A stretch of 64,000 nucleotides of DNA, from assembly GCA_963169105.1 (NCBI GenBank), contig OY720633.1, forward strand, positions 146,961,200 through 147,025,199, read 5' to 3'. Position numbers and translations under genes: made by a program. Source of the DNA: Ceriagrion tenellum. Lineage: Eukaryota; Arthropoda; Insecta; Odonata; Coenagrionidae. The notes beneath the pieces were generated by a model, which searched no databases, was not told the origin of the DNA, and saw nothing but the letters and a program-made list of their open reading frames with translations. Positions 1 through 12,090 of the stretch are shown here, one piece after another (position 1 is the stretch's first letter; every line of letters starts with the position of its first letter).

Positions 1-935
1 CAACTCTCAGTACCTAAATTAACTCTTTGGTAATGGGAAGTATTTAGTAAGAAAATAAGCATTTTAACAATGACAAAGGGAATTAATTACTTAGTCAAAT
101 TTGTGCAAACTGGATTTTCCTTTGTACAGGTAACGGTAGGTCTCTAATAGAATGGGAAATAATAACTTAATGGACAATTTTGCGTTTGATAGAATAAACT
201 GTTCGTACATTAACTATTATTAATTTAATTTCATTAGAATTGTAGACAAAAAAAATGAAATTTAGGCACTTCAAAAAATATTGTGCCCACATTATTGGTT
301 TCATTTAAATCTTAATTTGAAGAAATTGTATTATGAATGACGTCCTTTGAGGATCAAATTCAATATTTTGGTAAATATTATTCATAAGAATGGTGAAACA
401 AAATATGCACGGAATTATGTTCGATTTAATGTAAGTGTAATTATGGCTCTTCTGAATTTTAATTTTTAAAATCTTTCCAAATATTGACTATTTACGACTA
501 ATGTGATAACGGATGTCTATGATGGGCACACATTTTTCCAAAACATTTCTATGGCATGTACTGACAGCCGTATGTTAGTGTCTGCGATGTTTCTGTTGTT
601 GAATCTTTCGATTTTTGCTTTCTTGCACCCCTAAATTTTATTTCTCAACCTGCGATCGAAATCGTCTGTGTTTCACAAACTCATGGCTTTGATATATTTT
701 GTCACCAAGAATAAACTGAAATACGTTGCTGGGGCGAATGTAATGCGAGTGAAACATTCCTGTTTTGCGAGAATTTCTGCAAGATTGTGAAGTATATTGA
801 CTTAATTCGCTGGAATTTTAGGCTGAAAAAGACATTAATATCTAAAATTTTACCGGTTTTACAGTAGATTAGTTTTACTGCATGTGAATGCTCATTTTTT
901 GCTCTCACTTAACACACCGATAACTCTAATAAGGA
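1..935. other. AT-rich sequence with no recognised gene
   Basis: I see no convincing coding segment, repeat or RNA gene here. The stretch is AT-rich and all open frames are short. It ends where similarity to a LINE C-terminus begins. Confidence 0.5.
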
Positions 936-937
936 GC

Positions 938-1330
938 GTGACACTGTGTGAGTCAGAGACGTGGTCATTGCGAAGGGGGATGTACGTAGTCTTGATGCGT
1001 TTGAGATGTGTTTTGAAGAGGGATGGGAAAGGTGAATGGGTGGCGAGAAAGACACACAAGGAGGTATTGGATATAGTGGAAGAGGAGAGGAAGTAGGTGG
1101 TGGAGGTTTGGAGAAGGCAGAGGAGACTGATAGAGAACGTACTGAAAGAAGAGGGAATATTGAAGTGGGCAACAAAGGGACAAATACTAGGGAAGAGTCG
1201 AAGAGAAAGGAAAAGGTAAGGAGTTTTGGACAGAATAAGAAGAGAGGAGAAGCGATTTTGAACAGGTAGAGTAGTGGATACAGAAGATAGTGAGGGGGCA
1301 GATAATTGCAAGTGGATACAATAGGAAGAG
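938..1330 (+). pseudogene. LINE (non-LTR retrotransposon) ORF2 C-terminal remnant
   Basis: The plus strand encodes a decayed version of the region after the reverse transcriptase of many insect LINEs. Frame 2 first reads CESETWSLRRG, matching the usual 'YGSETWTL' block. It then reads LKRDGKGEWVARKTHKEVLD and VEEERK before a TAG at 1094-1096. The same frame continues as VEVWRRQRRLIENVLKEEG, then ILKWATKGQILGKSRRERKR, up to a TAA at 1217. This follows the family pattern 'IKRRQRRWLGHVLR..GLLK..EGRIEGKRGRGR'. The order of blocks is correct, the second half has substitutions in GH and RGRPR, and at least one stop is present. The upstream endonuclease and RT domains are missing, so this is a 5'-truncated or eroded copy. 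It is not a host gene. The clade (Jockey, R1 or CR1-like) cannot be settled by eye. Confidence 0.75.
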
Positions 1331-1382
1331 GGAGCAAGGTCTAGCGGGGAAGAAGCAGATGTAAATTATTCGGCATATTGAT

Positions 1383-1990
1383 ATGATCTACATCTACATC
1401 TAAACGATACCCTACGAGACGCCGCATGGGTGTGTGACAGGGGGTGTTAGGTCACCAGCCGTATAAAGATGTAAGTTTTTGGGAGGTGAAATGGTGACAT
1501 GTATTATGGGGGTGTATTTAGAGGAGCTGTTTTTATTGTGGTCGCTTATTGTGCGCGGAAAGAACGCGTTTTTGTGCGTATCTGTTCGGCAGTGTATCTC
1601 TCTTATTTTATCGCATCTGTCAGACCTAGAGATGTAGTGAGACATCATGATAATATCCTGTGTCACTCTGAAAAACATTAGTTCTGAATTTCTCAAGCAA
1701 ACTAAGCCTAGCGTGTAGCCTCCTGTGTAACGTGTAGCCTGATAAGGAGAAATGTGACATAAAATACTGGTAGAAGTTTCCACCTAAAGAGGTCTGCAGT
1801 CTCTGAAAGAGTTTTGGAGGTAATGTTATCCCTGTCAAATGTATCCTATATAGTGAGATCTCGGAGAGGATGACCGAACTATTGTTGCAGGCTACGACGC
1901 GGTGGGAAGCTTGTAATGTAGGAAATGACGTCCATCTTGCTAAAGATGGAATTTCACATGGAATTGTTAAACGCCGTGGCAACTATTACA
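1383..1990 (-). repeat. Old interspersed repeat with a CTACATC-type end
   Basis: The segment begins with a short CTACAT hexamer run (about 1388-1403) and continues with a degenerate block (CCCTACGAGACGCCGCATGG), then TATCTCTCTTATTTTATC near 1595. From memory, this order resembles a broadly distributed insect repeat that starts CTACATCTACAT, carries a CCGCAAGCCACC-like block and later TCTCTCTTATTT. If so, the element lies on the minus strand with its hexamer tail at 1383. No long ORF is present and the right boundary is approximate. The family identity is recalled, not checked. Confidence 0.4.
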
Positions 1991-3425
1991 TTTAGAGAAA
2001 TTATACGACGTCCGATGATGTGTGTACTCTAGCTAAACGATGCGCCAAAATTAGTCGAGTAGGAGATGGAAAAGGTCTTGGAATAGCTGAACTAACTCCT
2101 ATAACCTCTAGCTAGACTGTAACTCCGGATTAATTGCGATCATTAAAAGGTATTTATTTATTTTAAATTTTTTGCTTTGAATATTGAAGCCATGGTGTTT
2201 TTTATGTTCCTTAATGTGCTCCTTATTTTGTAAATGATTGATAAAAGCTAATATATATTAGGATTAACAGAATGCTATGGCTGAATTTCAGATCACCATC
2301 GATTATTTTATTCACAATATTCTCAACAAATTGAGCCTTTCATGACTTGGTTATTTGGTGTGAATGAGAGACCATGCCAAGCTCTTTACAGGAGTCTTTT
2401 GATACAAATCATCCATACTTGTTATGTTTTCCTCGTCATCAATCAATTTCTCTTTCTCACCATTTCTCTTTCATTAATTATAATGAACAATAAAATAATA
2501 TTAAAGGTTACGGGATGAACGTCTGGAGTGACTATGCAAAAGGTAAAATATCTGTATGGGAGATAAAAAATGAAAATACGATTAAATATCTACTCATTAT
2601 TTTCGTTCCTCAGTCAATCAAAAAAATGGAAACTACATTACTGTTAGCGATCGATAATAGGGAAAGAGATCTCCGAGGTAGAGGCCGAGGGGGTGATTTG
2701 GTGCTATTTGCAGAGAGGAATGTTAATAATTGTATCCGGTTATTTATTATTTTCCTCCTATATGTGAGAAATCTAGAAGATGAAGGAAGGAGTTTGATAT
2801 TGCTAAAGGCTTAAGAAGTTAGCTTGAGGTTCGCAGTGTCTAGAGGAAAAGATAAGATCATGATAACAGAGAAAAAGAATCAAGAAAATAGTTTTATATC
2901 GAAGAAGTCCTTATAAAGTGATAGCTAATGCCGCTTAGTTTTATTTAAATTGGTTTTGAGGATTAACGACTGATTTCTCATCTCAATATTTAATTGCGAT
3001 GCTGAAAATTCTAACTCATGATCCTGTTAGAAGGAATATATCCATGTAAGGTGATCGCGTGATGATATCATGTTATAATTTCTGCTGGGAAAATTCTATG
3101 CAAGGCCTAACCGTCTGTCTACTAACTAAGATACCTGATGGAAGGCATGTACCTAAATCAATCTTAACTATCAGATCACCGTGACATAATGACATAATGA
3201 CATATCATATCACATAATCACAACAATGGCGAAACATTATATCTCGTGGAACCTAGGTTGCATGAAGATAAAGCCTTTCCGTCCATCAGGGGAAGACACT
3301 TTGAAAAAACCGTCACGCCATTCTCGGTTATTCTCCCGCAGTTCCCAGTTTCCCTTGTGGAAAAAGTAAATTCGGTTGCCTAAAAAGATATAAAACATAC
3401 ATGCACGCTTACAAGCATGTAGGTA
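1991..3425. other. AT-rich sequence with no recognised gene
   Basis: Short ORFs only, such as a 99-codon frame at 2515-2814 with no recognisable motif. There is no tRNA-like or terminal-repeat structure that I can see. A small ACATAATG repetition occurs around 3183-3215. Confidence 0.4.
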
Positions 3426-4345
3426 CATATGTGTATTCCCAGCCGCTATCCCGCAGACGCTCTCCCTTCCACGGATATCTCCCGGGCCCTCCCCCCTCCC
3501 AAGCCATCGTATCTCTTATTCCCTCTCTTGCTCCTGTGGGAGTGCGAGGGAGGACGTGGGGGAAGTGACTGTTCGTCTTCCTCCCACCCACCACCTTTCC
3601 TCCCTTTCCACGCGCTCAGTCACTCCGACTCCGGGTGGTTTTGCACTACTGCGGAGTCTCGCGCTAGGAGGAAAAGCTGGAACAATTCCAGAGATGAATG
3701 GCCACAGAAAATTCCCGATGCCCGGAAAAATTAATGAAAAGGAAAGGCAAAATATGTGAAAATGTGGCGGCGGGGAGTTGGGGAAAATGAGGCTGTCGGG
3801 TGGAGAGTATGCGGGCAAGGTGCAGAGGGAGGAAGAGAGGGACGGAAGAGACGGAAGGCTTTTTCCGTGGTGTGAGGACGGAGTGAGAAAAAGACGGTCG
3901 TTTCTGTATTTCCGAAAGCGTTGCCGACTCATAAAGCAAAGATTTACTTATTTCCCCACATCCCTCCCTCCCTCTCACGACTCCCTCAGCCTCCTCGCAC
4001 TACCTCCCGCCTCGAAACGTCTTTTCCCTTAAAGCTTTTTCTGCCGCATTCCAAGAGGCCGTATTTATTCTTCTTTCTTCTCCCCGAAAACGGGGAAAGG
4101 TTTTTACCCGCCTTGTTCCTTTCTCGCCAGCTACAACTCTTAGCCTTTATCTCGGGCATCGCCCTTCCTTGAGCTCGCCCGCCCTGTCGGGTTAACCTTT
4201 CTTACATTTCAGCTTTTCCCTTATATTCCCGACTCCTCCTACCCACTCCGCTTTCCTCGAGACCTCCAACCTCTTCGCGAACCAAACACCCTGCCACCCG
4301 CCACTCTCTCTCTCGAGCCTTCACCTTTAACTCCTCCTAGGTCGA
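3426..4345. other. GC-rich, polypyrimidine-biased island
   Basis: Base composition shifts sharply: CpGs are frequent and C/T tracts dominate the plus strand at 3426-3650 and 3940-4340. Purine tracts dominate at 3660-3900. Several overlapping frames of 60-140 codons exist on both strands, but they are low-complexity Pro/Ser/Leu or Arg/Gly translations of the skewed composition. The island could be regulatory. No TATA box or splice-linked exon stands out. Confidence 0.35.
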
Positions 4346-6375
4346 CTTACATGGCGCTGGAGGGGAAATCTTCCGCTTTTCTAAAATTAACAATTGCATT
4401 GATTTCCCTCTTCAGTTGTTATTACAATGCGTCTACCTTGGCTACTCATATCTCCCTCTTTCTTCATCCGTCATGCGGTTTCTCCTTACTTCCTCTCTGG
4501 ACAACTACACTTTTGCTGCTTTCCTCTTTCACATCTGCGTCACAAGGATTTCACCAATCGTTTTACGTGCATCTCCTCCTTATTTATTCTTCAGGTCTTT
4601 CTGGGTTTCGAAGTGTTTTTTTACAACTCTCACAGTGTACTGCTGTTAAAAAAATCTCTCGTAATGACAAAAGGGGCGCATCTTTCTCATTTCTCCCCCT
4701 TAATATTACTTGAAAAATTATGATTGTTCTCACAATTTTTTAAAACTTTTTTACTCATTCGAGTTTTTCTCGAATCCACGCGTTCATTCGTTTCCCTTAA
4801 CGTCCTCTAATTATTCGGATATGCGTCTGCCTTCTTCTCTTACGCCATTTCCCGCTCTTTTTGCGACTAAATTATTCTCTTTTCCTTAATGTTGAAGTCT
4901 TTCTCTTTAAGAGCAGCTTCCTTTTATCTGCTCCACCATCGCTATTCCCATTCACCCCTCCCTGTTTGTGAATTTTTCCCTTGGGAACTGCAAGTTTACA
5001 CGGTAGGTTTTCTCTCGGAAAATGTGTATTTTTATCTCTTTGCCTCGTGAGTCTACGTTGGAGGGAAAATAAGACTTTTAAGGAGGTCCAAATAAAAAAA
5101 TCTCACGGTATCAAGGAAACAAACACGATGGAAGCGAATCGTCGCATTTTTGGAAAAACCGGAACGCTTTTCTGAGATACGTCGAGTTTTTTCATGGAAG
5201 ATAATCTGTTTTCGTTACTTTTTAGAATGAAATCACCGCATATTGAGAATCTTACCAGAACATGCATATGACATAAAATCTTGCTTTGAAGGGAGTTCAA
5301 CCGCGTGTAGATAAGCATCGTAGATTGAAACTTTGAAATGTAAATAGTAATAAAATTAAAAAAGATAATAATGGAAGAAGTCAAGAACCTGATTTATTCT
5401 TCATTTTCTGTTAGGGAAATTATTATTGCTCATTTTCATGCTAATTTTTTTGTCATTTGTGCACGGAATCATTTCTTAATTAATGATTATGGATGATATG
5501 AGTTTTTAAAAACCAGTAGTAAAAATTTTATAAAGCAAGATACTATAATATTATTCTCTCAATATTCACAAAATACTACAGCGTTATGATTCTTTTTTAT
5601 ATTTGCTGCAAACATTGATAATTTAAGCTGAATAATTAGTATTATTGGTAATTTTTAAATTAACCGTTTAAAGAGATTACTATTTTATAGTTATTTTCGG
5701 AATGACTACTGACTGTAAATATATTTTGAAGTTGAGAAAGATTTTACGACTCATCACATTATCTTTATGCTCTTTAAATAAAGCCACACAGATTCTTAGA
5801 ATACAGTCGTAAATTAGAGCTTGTTACTAGGTAAAGATAAGACTGATAAATAAGTAGCAAATGCAGAGAACAAATTTTCAATAAAATTTAGAATTTGCTG
5901 CCGGTTAAATAGGTTTGAACTTATTCCAATCTGAGGAGCCTATACCCTGCCCACGATTTGAGGGAATAATAAGGTTTTGATAAACATATATTGCTGCACT
6001 CATATTCCTAAAATTATGAGAAATGCTCTGCTATATCATTAATACTTTCAAGGAATTAACCTCGTAGCACATAAATTTGAGTGCATGGTGGTATGCTGAA
6101 ATCGAGCTTGTTAGAAATTAAAACAGCTTCCCTTTGACTTACGAGTGCAAAGCAAGTATTCTTATCGAACTTGATTGTTTCTGTTGGTCAGAGAACTTTA
6201 CTTGCCAAATTTGTGATCGTTTTATCCACCATAGGTCAACTATATCTCACGATTGTTTGCCTCAGTAAGCGGCACACAGACTACCCAATCTATCCTCGCC
6301 TTGGTATAGCCTGACTGAATCGTGAGCTAGAGGATCGAATATCCGAAAGGGAGCATATTGAAGCGGTCTGGTGCG
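4346..6375. other. No recognised gene; pyrimidine-rich then AT-rich
   Basis: The first ~650 bases are T/C-rich and give hydrophobic, low-complexity frames (for example 4351-4713). From about 5200 the sequence is AT-rich without visible repeat structure. I cannot support any feature here. Confidence 0.4.
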
Positions 6376-6379
6376 ACAG

Positions 6380-6388
6380 ATATATAAG
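6380..6388 (+). promoter_or_regulatory. Candidate TATA box at the left edge of a GC-rich island
   Basis: ATATATAAG followed by AGGGATAAATCCGGG is a good TATA-type match positioned at a transition from AT-rich to GC-rich DNA (6430-7015). A transcript would start near 6410-6420. No ORF or known exon follows, so this is a positional guess only. Confidence 0.25.
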
Positions 6389-6429
6389 AGGGATAAATCC
6401 GGGCCGAACAAAGGAGATCGGGGGTCTGG

Positions 6430-7015
6430 TTCATTTCTCCCGGACAGAGAGTGTCCCCTCCCCCCATCTTCCTGTTAACCCTCCCGCTGCCATTTCTCTA
6501 CCCAGCCCCCCGCTAACCAGGCCCTCTCTCCCTTCCCTCAGGGCAACCGTCGTCCGCTGTATTAGCCGCCCTCGGAGTCAATCGCCTGCCCCGACGTCCG
6601 CGTTTTGTTTGCGAGCGAGCCAAAACGCGATGGCTGCACCGCGCGGTGGTTTTCAAGCTGGAATCTCTTCGCAGTGCCGTGCGCCAAACGAGCCGAGTGC
6701 GCGCATATGGCATAAATAGGGCGGCCAGTGGACGAATGGCTGGACGCTTTAGAAAGGGGTCATCGGTGTATCCATCCGCGCGTGGCGCAAGCACTCGGAA
6801 GCCTTGTGATGGATGCGGCCCATCAAAAGGACAGAAGGGGTGGGGGGTGGAAAGTCTGAAGGACTGAGGTTGTTTGACGGGGACCTTATTTCAGGGCCGG
6901 CAATCGTGAGAGAAAGAGGGGTAGGAGAGGAATGGTGAGCATTTTCGCTGTGAGCGAGAGCGCGTTTGCGGCAGCAGCGGAGAGGCAAAACTGCAGCTCC
7001 ATCAATTTTTCGCAC
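6430..7015. other. GC-rich, CpG-containing island
   Basis: C-rich tracts (6450-6545) give way to CpG-dense sequence with GCGCG and CGCGCG motifs (about 6600-6820) and then purine-rich sequence. TATA-like strings occur inside (CATAAATAGGG near 6708) and just after (CTATAAAATG near 7080). The frames at 6513-6794 (minus) and 6646-6867 (plus) are mutually overlapping and show no domain. A promoter or unmethylated regulatory island is possible but unproven. Confidence 0.35.
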
Positions 7016-7784
7016 CGCTGCATGCTTCCAACCTCAATCGAGCCGCTCGGTTTGTACAAGTTGTTCGAGTATTCTGGGCTATAAAATGTAGCGTGCTTCG
7101 ATTCTGAAATATCAGTGTTTTTGAAGCTCCGTCAAGGGAAAAACAAATTGTCTATGACGAGTTTTTTTTTTGGAAAAATCGGTGTGAATACGACAGAAGG
7201 TACAGGTATTGGACCAATATCATAGAAACAATTCTCGATGCATTCTTAGTGCTTGTTCCGCAAATACCTAGCCACCTATGCCAATGTTCATAATATCTGC
7301 TGGCCTGTGAGATTTTTATAGTATGAATAAAGCATGGAAAAATGTCCTCAATGATAAGAAATTTCAAGTTGCCTAACAAGTCGCTAATGAAATCGAAAAA
7401 AGTCTCCCAAACGTCCCCAACATTTTTGTGAGCATATTGAAAAATTCAAGCTTTTATTAGAAATAACAGTGAATAAATGCAGTTTTATAGATTAGGGAGT
7501 TATTATGATGTTCTTTGGAAAAAAAATCCCCGAAATATTTTCAATATTTCATGTATAGTTGTAATAGAACTTCGGTTCCTGTCTAGACTTAAAGATCAAG
7601 AAATTTTTATACATGTCATTGTTATTTTTATCGCTACTTCCTTCACATTTTTGATTAGTGAACTTTTTATATAGGATGTTTAGCTAACTGATATAACGCC
7701 ATCGAATGTCTCAGGCGTAACAAAGTGAGAACCTTAAACATCAAACATTGTTAAATAATACATTTCGTTATTTAGCAACAATAC
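7016..7784. other. No recognised gene
   Basis: AT-rich sequence with short frames only. Nothing in it matches a family I know. Confidence 0.4.
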
Positions 7785-8195
7785 ATTTATGTTTATTAAA
7801 TTATTGTTGGCATTAATTGCTACAGATGTATTTTCGTCCGAAATCATGTTGATTCTAACGTTGTTTGTTCATGCCTCAATTAGTCTCTATCAAGAATTTG
7901 AGATTCTATGCTCATTTTCTCATTGGTCGTTCAATCCTAAGATTGGTGAACTGCAGCCCTCCACCGTTCCCTGTCTAATGCTATTTCCCTTACCTCTTGG
8001 TATCTCTTCCTATGTACTTTCCTCTTTATTTGGCCCATAACCTTATTCCTGGGTCGTCCTCTGGGAGCTTTTCCCTTTATTTTGTCTTCAATTATGTACT
8101 TCACAAATCAATTGTGTCTCAGGGTGTCCCATCCATCTTGTTCTTCTTTTCTCTATGGTGTTCCATGTGGTTCTTTCTTCTTCTCTACACTTCAT
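7785..8195 (-). pseudogene. LINE ORF2 C-terminus plus 3' UTR remnant
   Basis: On the minus strand, 8195-8100 reads EKRRTRWMGHPETQLICE, matching the LINE block 'RRRRWLGHVLRH'. After a one-base frameshift, 8094-7937 reads IIEDKIKGKAPRGRPRNK, then VMGQIKRKVHRKRYQEVREI, then ALDRERWRAAVHQS and a TAG at 7937-7939. This is a textbook LINE ORF2 terminus: a GK-RGRPR basic motif followed by an ALDRxxWR end. The following sequence to about 7785 acts as the 3' UTR, because a diverged second copy of it lies at 9388-9485. The RT core expected upstream is interrupted by unrelated DNA including the palindrome at 8414-8662. RT-like sequence resumes at 9000-9145. Confidence 0.75.
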
Positions 8196-8413
8196 AATTT
8201 CTTATTTTATCTATCTATTTTAATGAATAAATAACGATAGAATGGACGCAGAAAATTCTCATTTTAGTCACATGAATTGCACTCAATACTGACCTTGGTT
8301 TAGGCACTATGTACATTTTTGTACTTTGAATGGCAGGCTTGTGGATAACATATGGGAATACAGGAAGGGGAGAGATTGGTATCCTCTGGACGGGGGTCTG
8401 AGGGTGTTCAATT

Positions 8414-8662
8414 GGAAGGTCACGGAAATTGTAAGGATTTAATAAAGTCACGGTTTTATTGTAAGCCAAGTGGAAATGAAGCGGGGGGTAGGGGAGAAGC
8501 GGGACTGGAGGGGAGGGGTGGGGACAACGAATGTTTACTCAACTCTCCTAAGCATTCGCCTTCACCCCAACCCTCTCCTTTCAAGTCCTCTCCACCCCAT
8601 TTCCACTTGACATGTAACAAAACCTTGACTTTGTTTGATCGTTCTCATTTCTCTGACCTTCC
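8414..8662. repeat. 249-bp imperfect palindrome (fold-back or MITE-like element)
   Basis: The left arm begins GGAAGGTCACGGAAATTG and the right arm, read in reverse complement, begins GGAAGGTCAGAGAAATGAG. Pairing continues through CAAGTGGAAATG in both arms and GGACTGGAGGGGAGGGG against GGACTTGAAAGGAGAGGG. It reaches CGAATG on both sides of a loop of about 19 bases near 8534-8552. Arms are roughly 115-120 bp and visibly diverged. The left arm carries a run of G-tracts (8481-8523) capable of G-quadruplex formation. It sits between two pieces of a LINE remnant, which suggests insertion. I found no clear target-site duplication. Confidence 0.65.
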
Positions 8663-8879
8663 GAAATAATAACCCTTCTCCCTCCTCTGCCTTGTCTGTG
8701 GAATTTAACGAGTTGTATTATATAGCAACGTTATACCGATTTTTCATTTCAAAATCACATTAAAGTTATTGGTATAAGGTTATAAAATGTAAATACCCTT
8801 TCAATTTTATTCCTTTGATAGAATGAGTCATTGAGTTAATAAGGTAATGCATAGAAAATTCTCCTCTACGCTCGGTGTT

Positions 8880-9145
8880 GAAGAGCATGTCTCTGAGTGT
8901 TCCATTCACCAGCGGCAATTATATGCAACATTCTGATGTCATTCCTTTATAGTCTCTTTCAAGAATTTGAGATGCTGCGCTCATTAACTTGAAGCTTACA
9001 CCTTCTCTCCATGCATAGAATAATTTTCTTTGAACATTCGCGGCGCGTGCTCTCTTTGCATCCGAAAGTTTCTTCTTCACATCCATATCTGTCGACACTG
9101 AATTACTTAATCTTGGGCGCGAACATCCAAGGTATTTGATTTTAT
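8880..9145 (-). pseudogene. LINE reverse transcriptase fragment
   Basis: Read on the minus strand from 9145, the frame gives IDKIKYLGCSRPRLSNSVS and then TDMDVKKKLSDAKRA. This corresponds to the 'KFKYLGS..T.DG....EI..RI..AK.AF' block following RT motif E in many insect LINEs. Downstream, 8950-8988 resembles 7878-7915 (shared CAAGAATTTGAGAT), so the locus is a mosaic of at least two LINE pieces. Stops and shifts are frequent. It could be the RT part of the same element whose C-terminus lies at 7937-8195, or an overlapping insertion of the same family. Confidence 0.6.
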
Positions 9146-9387
9146 CGATCGATAACCCGAATGAAGTTTGTTAAATGTATATCTGGTCGTATGGAAGTGA
9201 GTAAACACTCAAAAGTTCTCGCGCATTTCCCTCCATCTGATCGGGAGAGAGAATCTAAAGGAATTCAAATTCATGAGAGAGGAAGTGCTTATTTGTACCT
9301 TCTGTTAACGGTTTTTCACTTAGCCCACGCATCTTATGTAAATGTACTAGTTTTTTTTACTACTGTACTACTTTTTAGTTAATTAAC

Positions 9388-9485
9388 TCTTATTAAATTG
9401 CTATAGACTTCAATTGCTGCTGGTCTATTTTCTTCCAAAATCATGATACTCCTAACTTTTAATGGTTCATGCCTCAATCTAGAGC
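9388..9485 (-). repeat. Second copy of the LINE 3' UTR segment
   Basis: This stretch aligns by eye with 7790-7885: TATTAAATT, then AATTGCT, TATTTTC, AAATCATG, CTAAC and GTTCATGCCTCAAT occur in the same order and spacing. Divergence is perhaps a quarter of positions. It supports a tandem or nested arrangement of two copies of one LINE family on the minus strand. Confidence 0.55.
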
Positions 9486-9489
9486 CGTG

Positions 9490-10194
9490 AAAGATTTTTG
9501 AAATATAGAAACTTATTGAAAGTTTTAAAAATGTTACCCTTTCGCGGAGTAAGATTTCCTGAGACAAGCTTAAGATAATTGAGTCCTTGAATACTTTTCC
9601 ATCAAAGGTGTGAATAGCGGATGTTATGCTAGGAACTGATCAATGTAACAAAAAAACTCCCACAAGTATGAAGTAAACATATTGCGGTTGGGTGTAAGTG
9701 GTAAGCTTTTTTCAGCAAACTGCATATTCACAGCTTTTCATCACACATATGACTGATGCGACGTGATGTCAGTTTGCTGTTTCACAAGCGACTGACGTCA
9801 CAATTTTGTGTATTTTGGTGTAGAATCGCATTTTTTAATCTTAAAGTTTGAATCAATGTTTAAGTTAGAAGTTTAAAATGATAAAACTATTATAATTTAA
9901 AATTTAGTTACTACTTAAAGATTTGGAATTTAAAGAGTAGAATTTCATTTAAAAGTTGTCTGTTTATATGCCGGTTCTTTGAGATCTATGGAGAAGTACT
10001 ATGTAATAGTACAGAGTGTTGAGCGCTCGGCATTTCAAAAAAATGCCTGGATTTATATTAGATGGTGGATTAGACCCGTGATATATGATTTATTGTGGAG
10101 CACCAGAAGAAATATTTTATTTATCCTCCGGAAGTAATTAATGATTATTTACTCGAGAGTAGTTACAGATTATTCCTCATACAATTGTCAGAAC

Positions 10195-10231
<37 letters not shown>

Positions 10232-11719
10232 TTTTTTGGGAGCATCAAGCTCATTGACTTGGGCTTCATCGATTATTGGGTGGAAAACACAAGGTAGAAA
10301 AAAACCCTGATGAATAAAAGTGTTCCAGACGATTTTTCAATCATTCCTCTACAAGTATGCATTCAGAATCAGACATGGTTGAGAATAAAGACTTCAAAAG
10401 GCGATCAATCGAAAAGTCCCAATAAAGGCCGTTTTTATTCGAAAAAAATCCTGACGTGTCAAAACGAGCCCGAAAAAGTCTTCCAAAAAAGTAATGCATG
10501 AATATACTTTTGAGCGAAATTGGTCATGATCTGCCGTGAAAACCACGAAAGATTTAAAAAAACGTCGAGAATTTTCTCCTTTCTCTTATGATAAATGGTT
10601 TCGGAAACTTATCTGAGTCATTAACAAATGAACGTGTGTGAAAGATTACATTCATGTTATTGAATGAAAGACCAAAAGCTACTTATAATAATTTCCATTA
10701 AATTAAAAAATTCGTTAGTTAAGAGTAAAGGAAAAGCAGTGTATAGAATATGATAGGTCTTTCATCAATAACTGAAATGCTGCATAAATTTCAAAGTTAA
10801 TTACAGAGGGATTAAAACGGTACTATGGATATTTTAACTGGTTTGGCTGGTTAACAGTTGGGATTAAGAGAGCTGGGTGTTGGAGAGTTAGCGCTCGTTG
10901 AAATTTTAATAATTTGCTTTATTTAAATATATATATCTCGATTGATATTATGATTTATCTCTATTAAATGCAGTTTGAGTTCTGTGTGAGATGATTCTCA
11001 AGCCTTTTATTGGCATCTTTTGTTAATCGCAACTTTTGAGAAAGACTCAACTACGACATTTTCCCTCATATAATTAAACTTATTTTTTATTTGGTTCATG
11101 AAAGTGCAACAGATATAGTATGAGAAGATTCCAATTTAATTAACAAAAAATGGGAGTTTTGAGATTTTTCGTGTAGATTTATCACTATGAAAACATCAAT
11201 TGAACCATTATACATATTCCAAATCACTAGCGCTCAGTGGTTCCCACGAATCTATCCTAATTAAATGAGGACACCATAACCCTGTAGACAAGTTTTTATG
11301 TATATGTTTTAGCGGCTATCACCATAGGAATCAATGAACGCTCTTAATTGAAATAGATTTGGATTTAAAATGCTTATCCCATGAAAAAATACAATTTTAT
11401 TCGATTCCAATTTAAAAAAACGACCAATGAATGGCAATGTTTTTCCAGTTATAGCAAGCTGTTAAAAATTCGAAAATGAATTGAAAGAGGGTGATTTGTA
11501 AACAGCGTTTTTGTTAAGGGTGTTATACAGGTTTACATACGTTTAAACAGACGAGGGAGACATATGTATTAAATTATTTTCCTCCCGCGGGCCGTCATCT
11601 CCTTGCACGGTTTCATCCTACAGCTTGGAATACATTCTATTCCTCCTCTTTAAATCCATAGACCCTATTTATATTTAAGTTTCAGACTTAGCTTCAGGCT
11701 GAAAAATTTGTTTTTGTAA
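9490..11719. other. AT-rich sequence with no recognised gene
   Basis: No domain, tRNA-like element or transposon end could be recognised. It contains two CRE-like or near-CRE strings around 9760-9800 (TGACGTCA at about 9792) and a (TA)n run annotated separately. Frames are short. Confidence 0.4.
10198..10228. repeat. (TA)n microsatellite
   Basis: About 15 uninterrupted TA dinucleotides. It is likely length-polymorphic. No adjoining transposon boundary is visible. Confidence 0.9.
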
Positions 11720-12090
11720 TGAAATCTTGCTTTGTACCTTCCACATTGGTTTATGAATACCAATCATATTTTCCATTTAGGTCATTATCTAGGTACATTT
11801 TCCTTCCTATCCTCGTCCATTTATACACAAACCGATAGTGGATGGGGGAGGCGAGGGAGAGAGTGTAGAGGAAAAAACGTTAGGGTTGGTTGAAGGGGAA
11901 GGGAGGGAGAGAGGAGGAGGGTCATTCCTAAATTTGAAAGGGTTAGATTTTCAAGGAAAATTACGGGAGGGGAGAAGAGTGAGACAAACAATAACCAGGG
12001 CGTGGTAAGCCAATCGGACATCAAAAGGTAAAGATTATTTACATTAGTGGTGAATGTAAGCCAAATATGAGGAAGAGAAATGTGAGACAC
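11720..12090 (-). repeat. Left inverted arm (pseudo-LTR) of the old PLE
   Basis: In reverse complement this block matches the right arm at 13400-13757. Conserved strings include CGATTGGCTTAC, TTTTCCTTGAAAA and TTCATAAACCA. A 110-codon minus-strand frame here (11821-12153) is homologous to one at 13440-13688, but only because the DNA arms are related. Both translate polypyrimidine sequence and are not genes. Confidence 0.7.

Noticed and set aside
9760..9805. CRE-like TGACGTCA site as a promoter
   Set aside because: A single palindromic octamer in AT-rich DNA without a TATA box or transcript evidence is expected by chance.
11679..11698. A further CCTGAAG ... TGAAAC hairpin outside the old PLE
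   Set aside because: The stem is too short to be convincing, and it lies outside the aligned arm.
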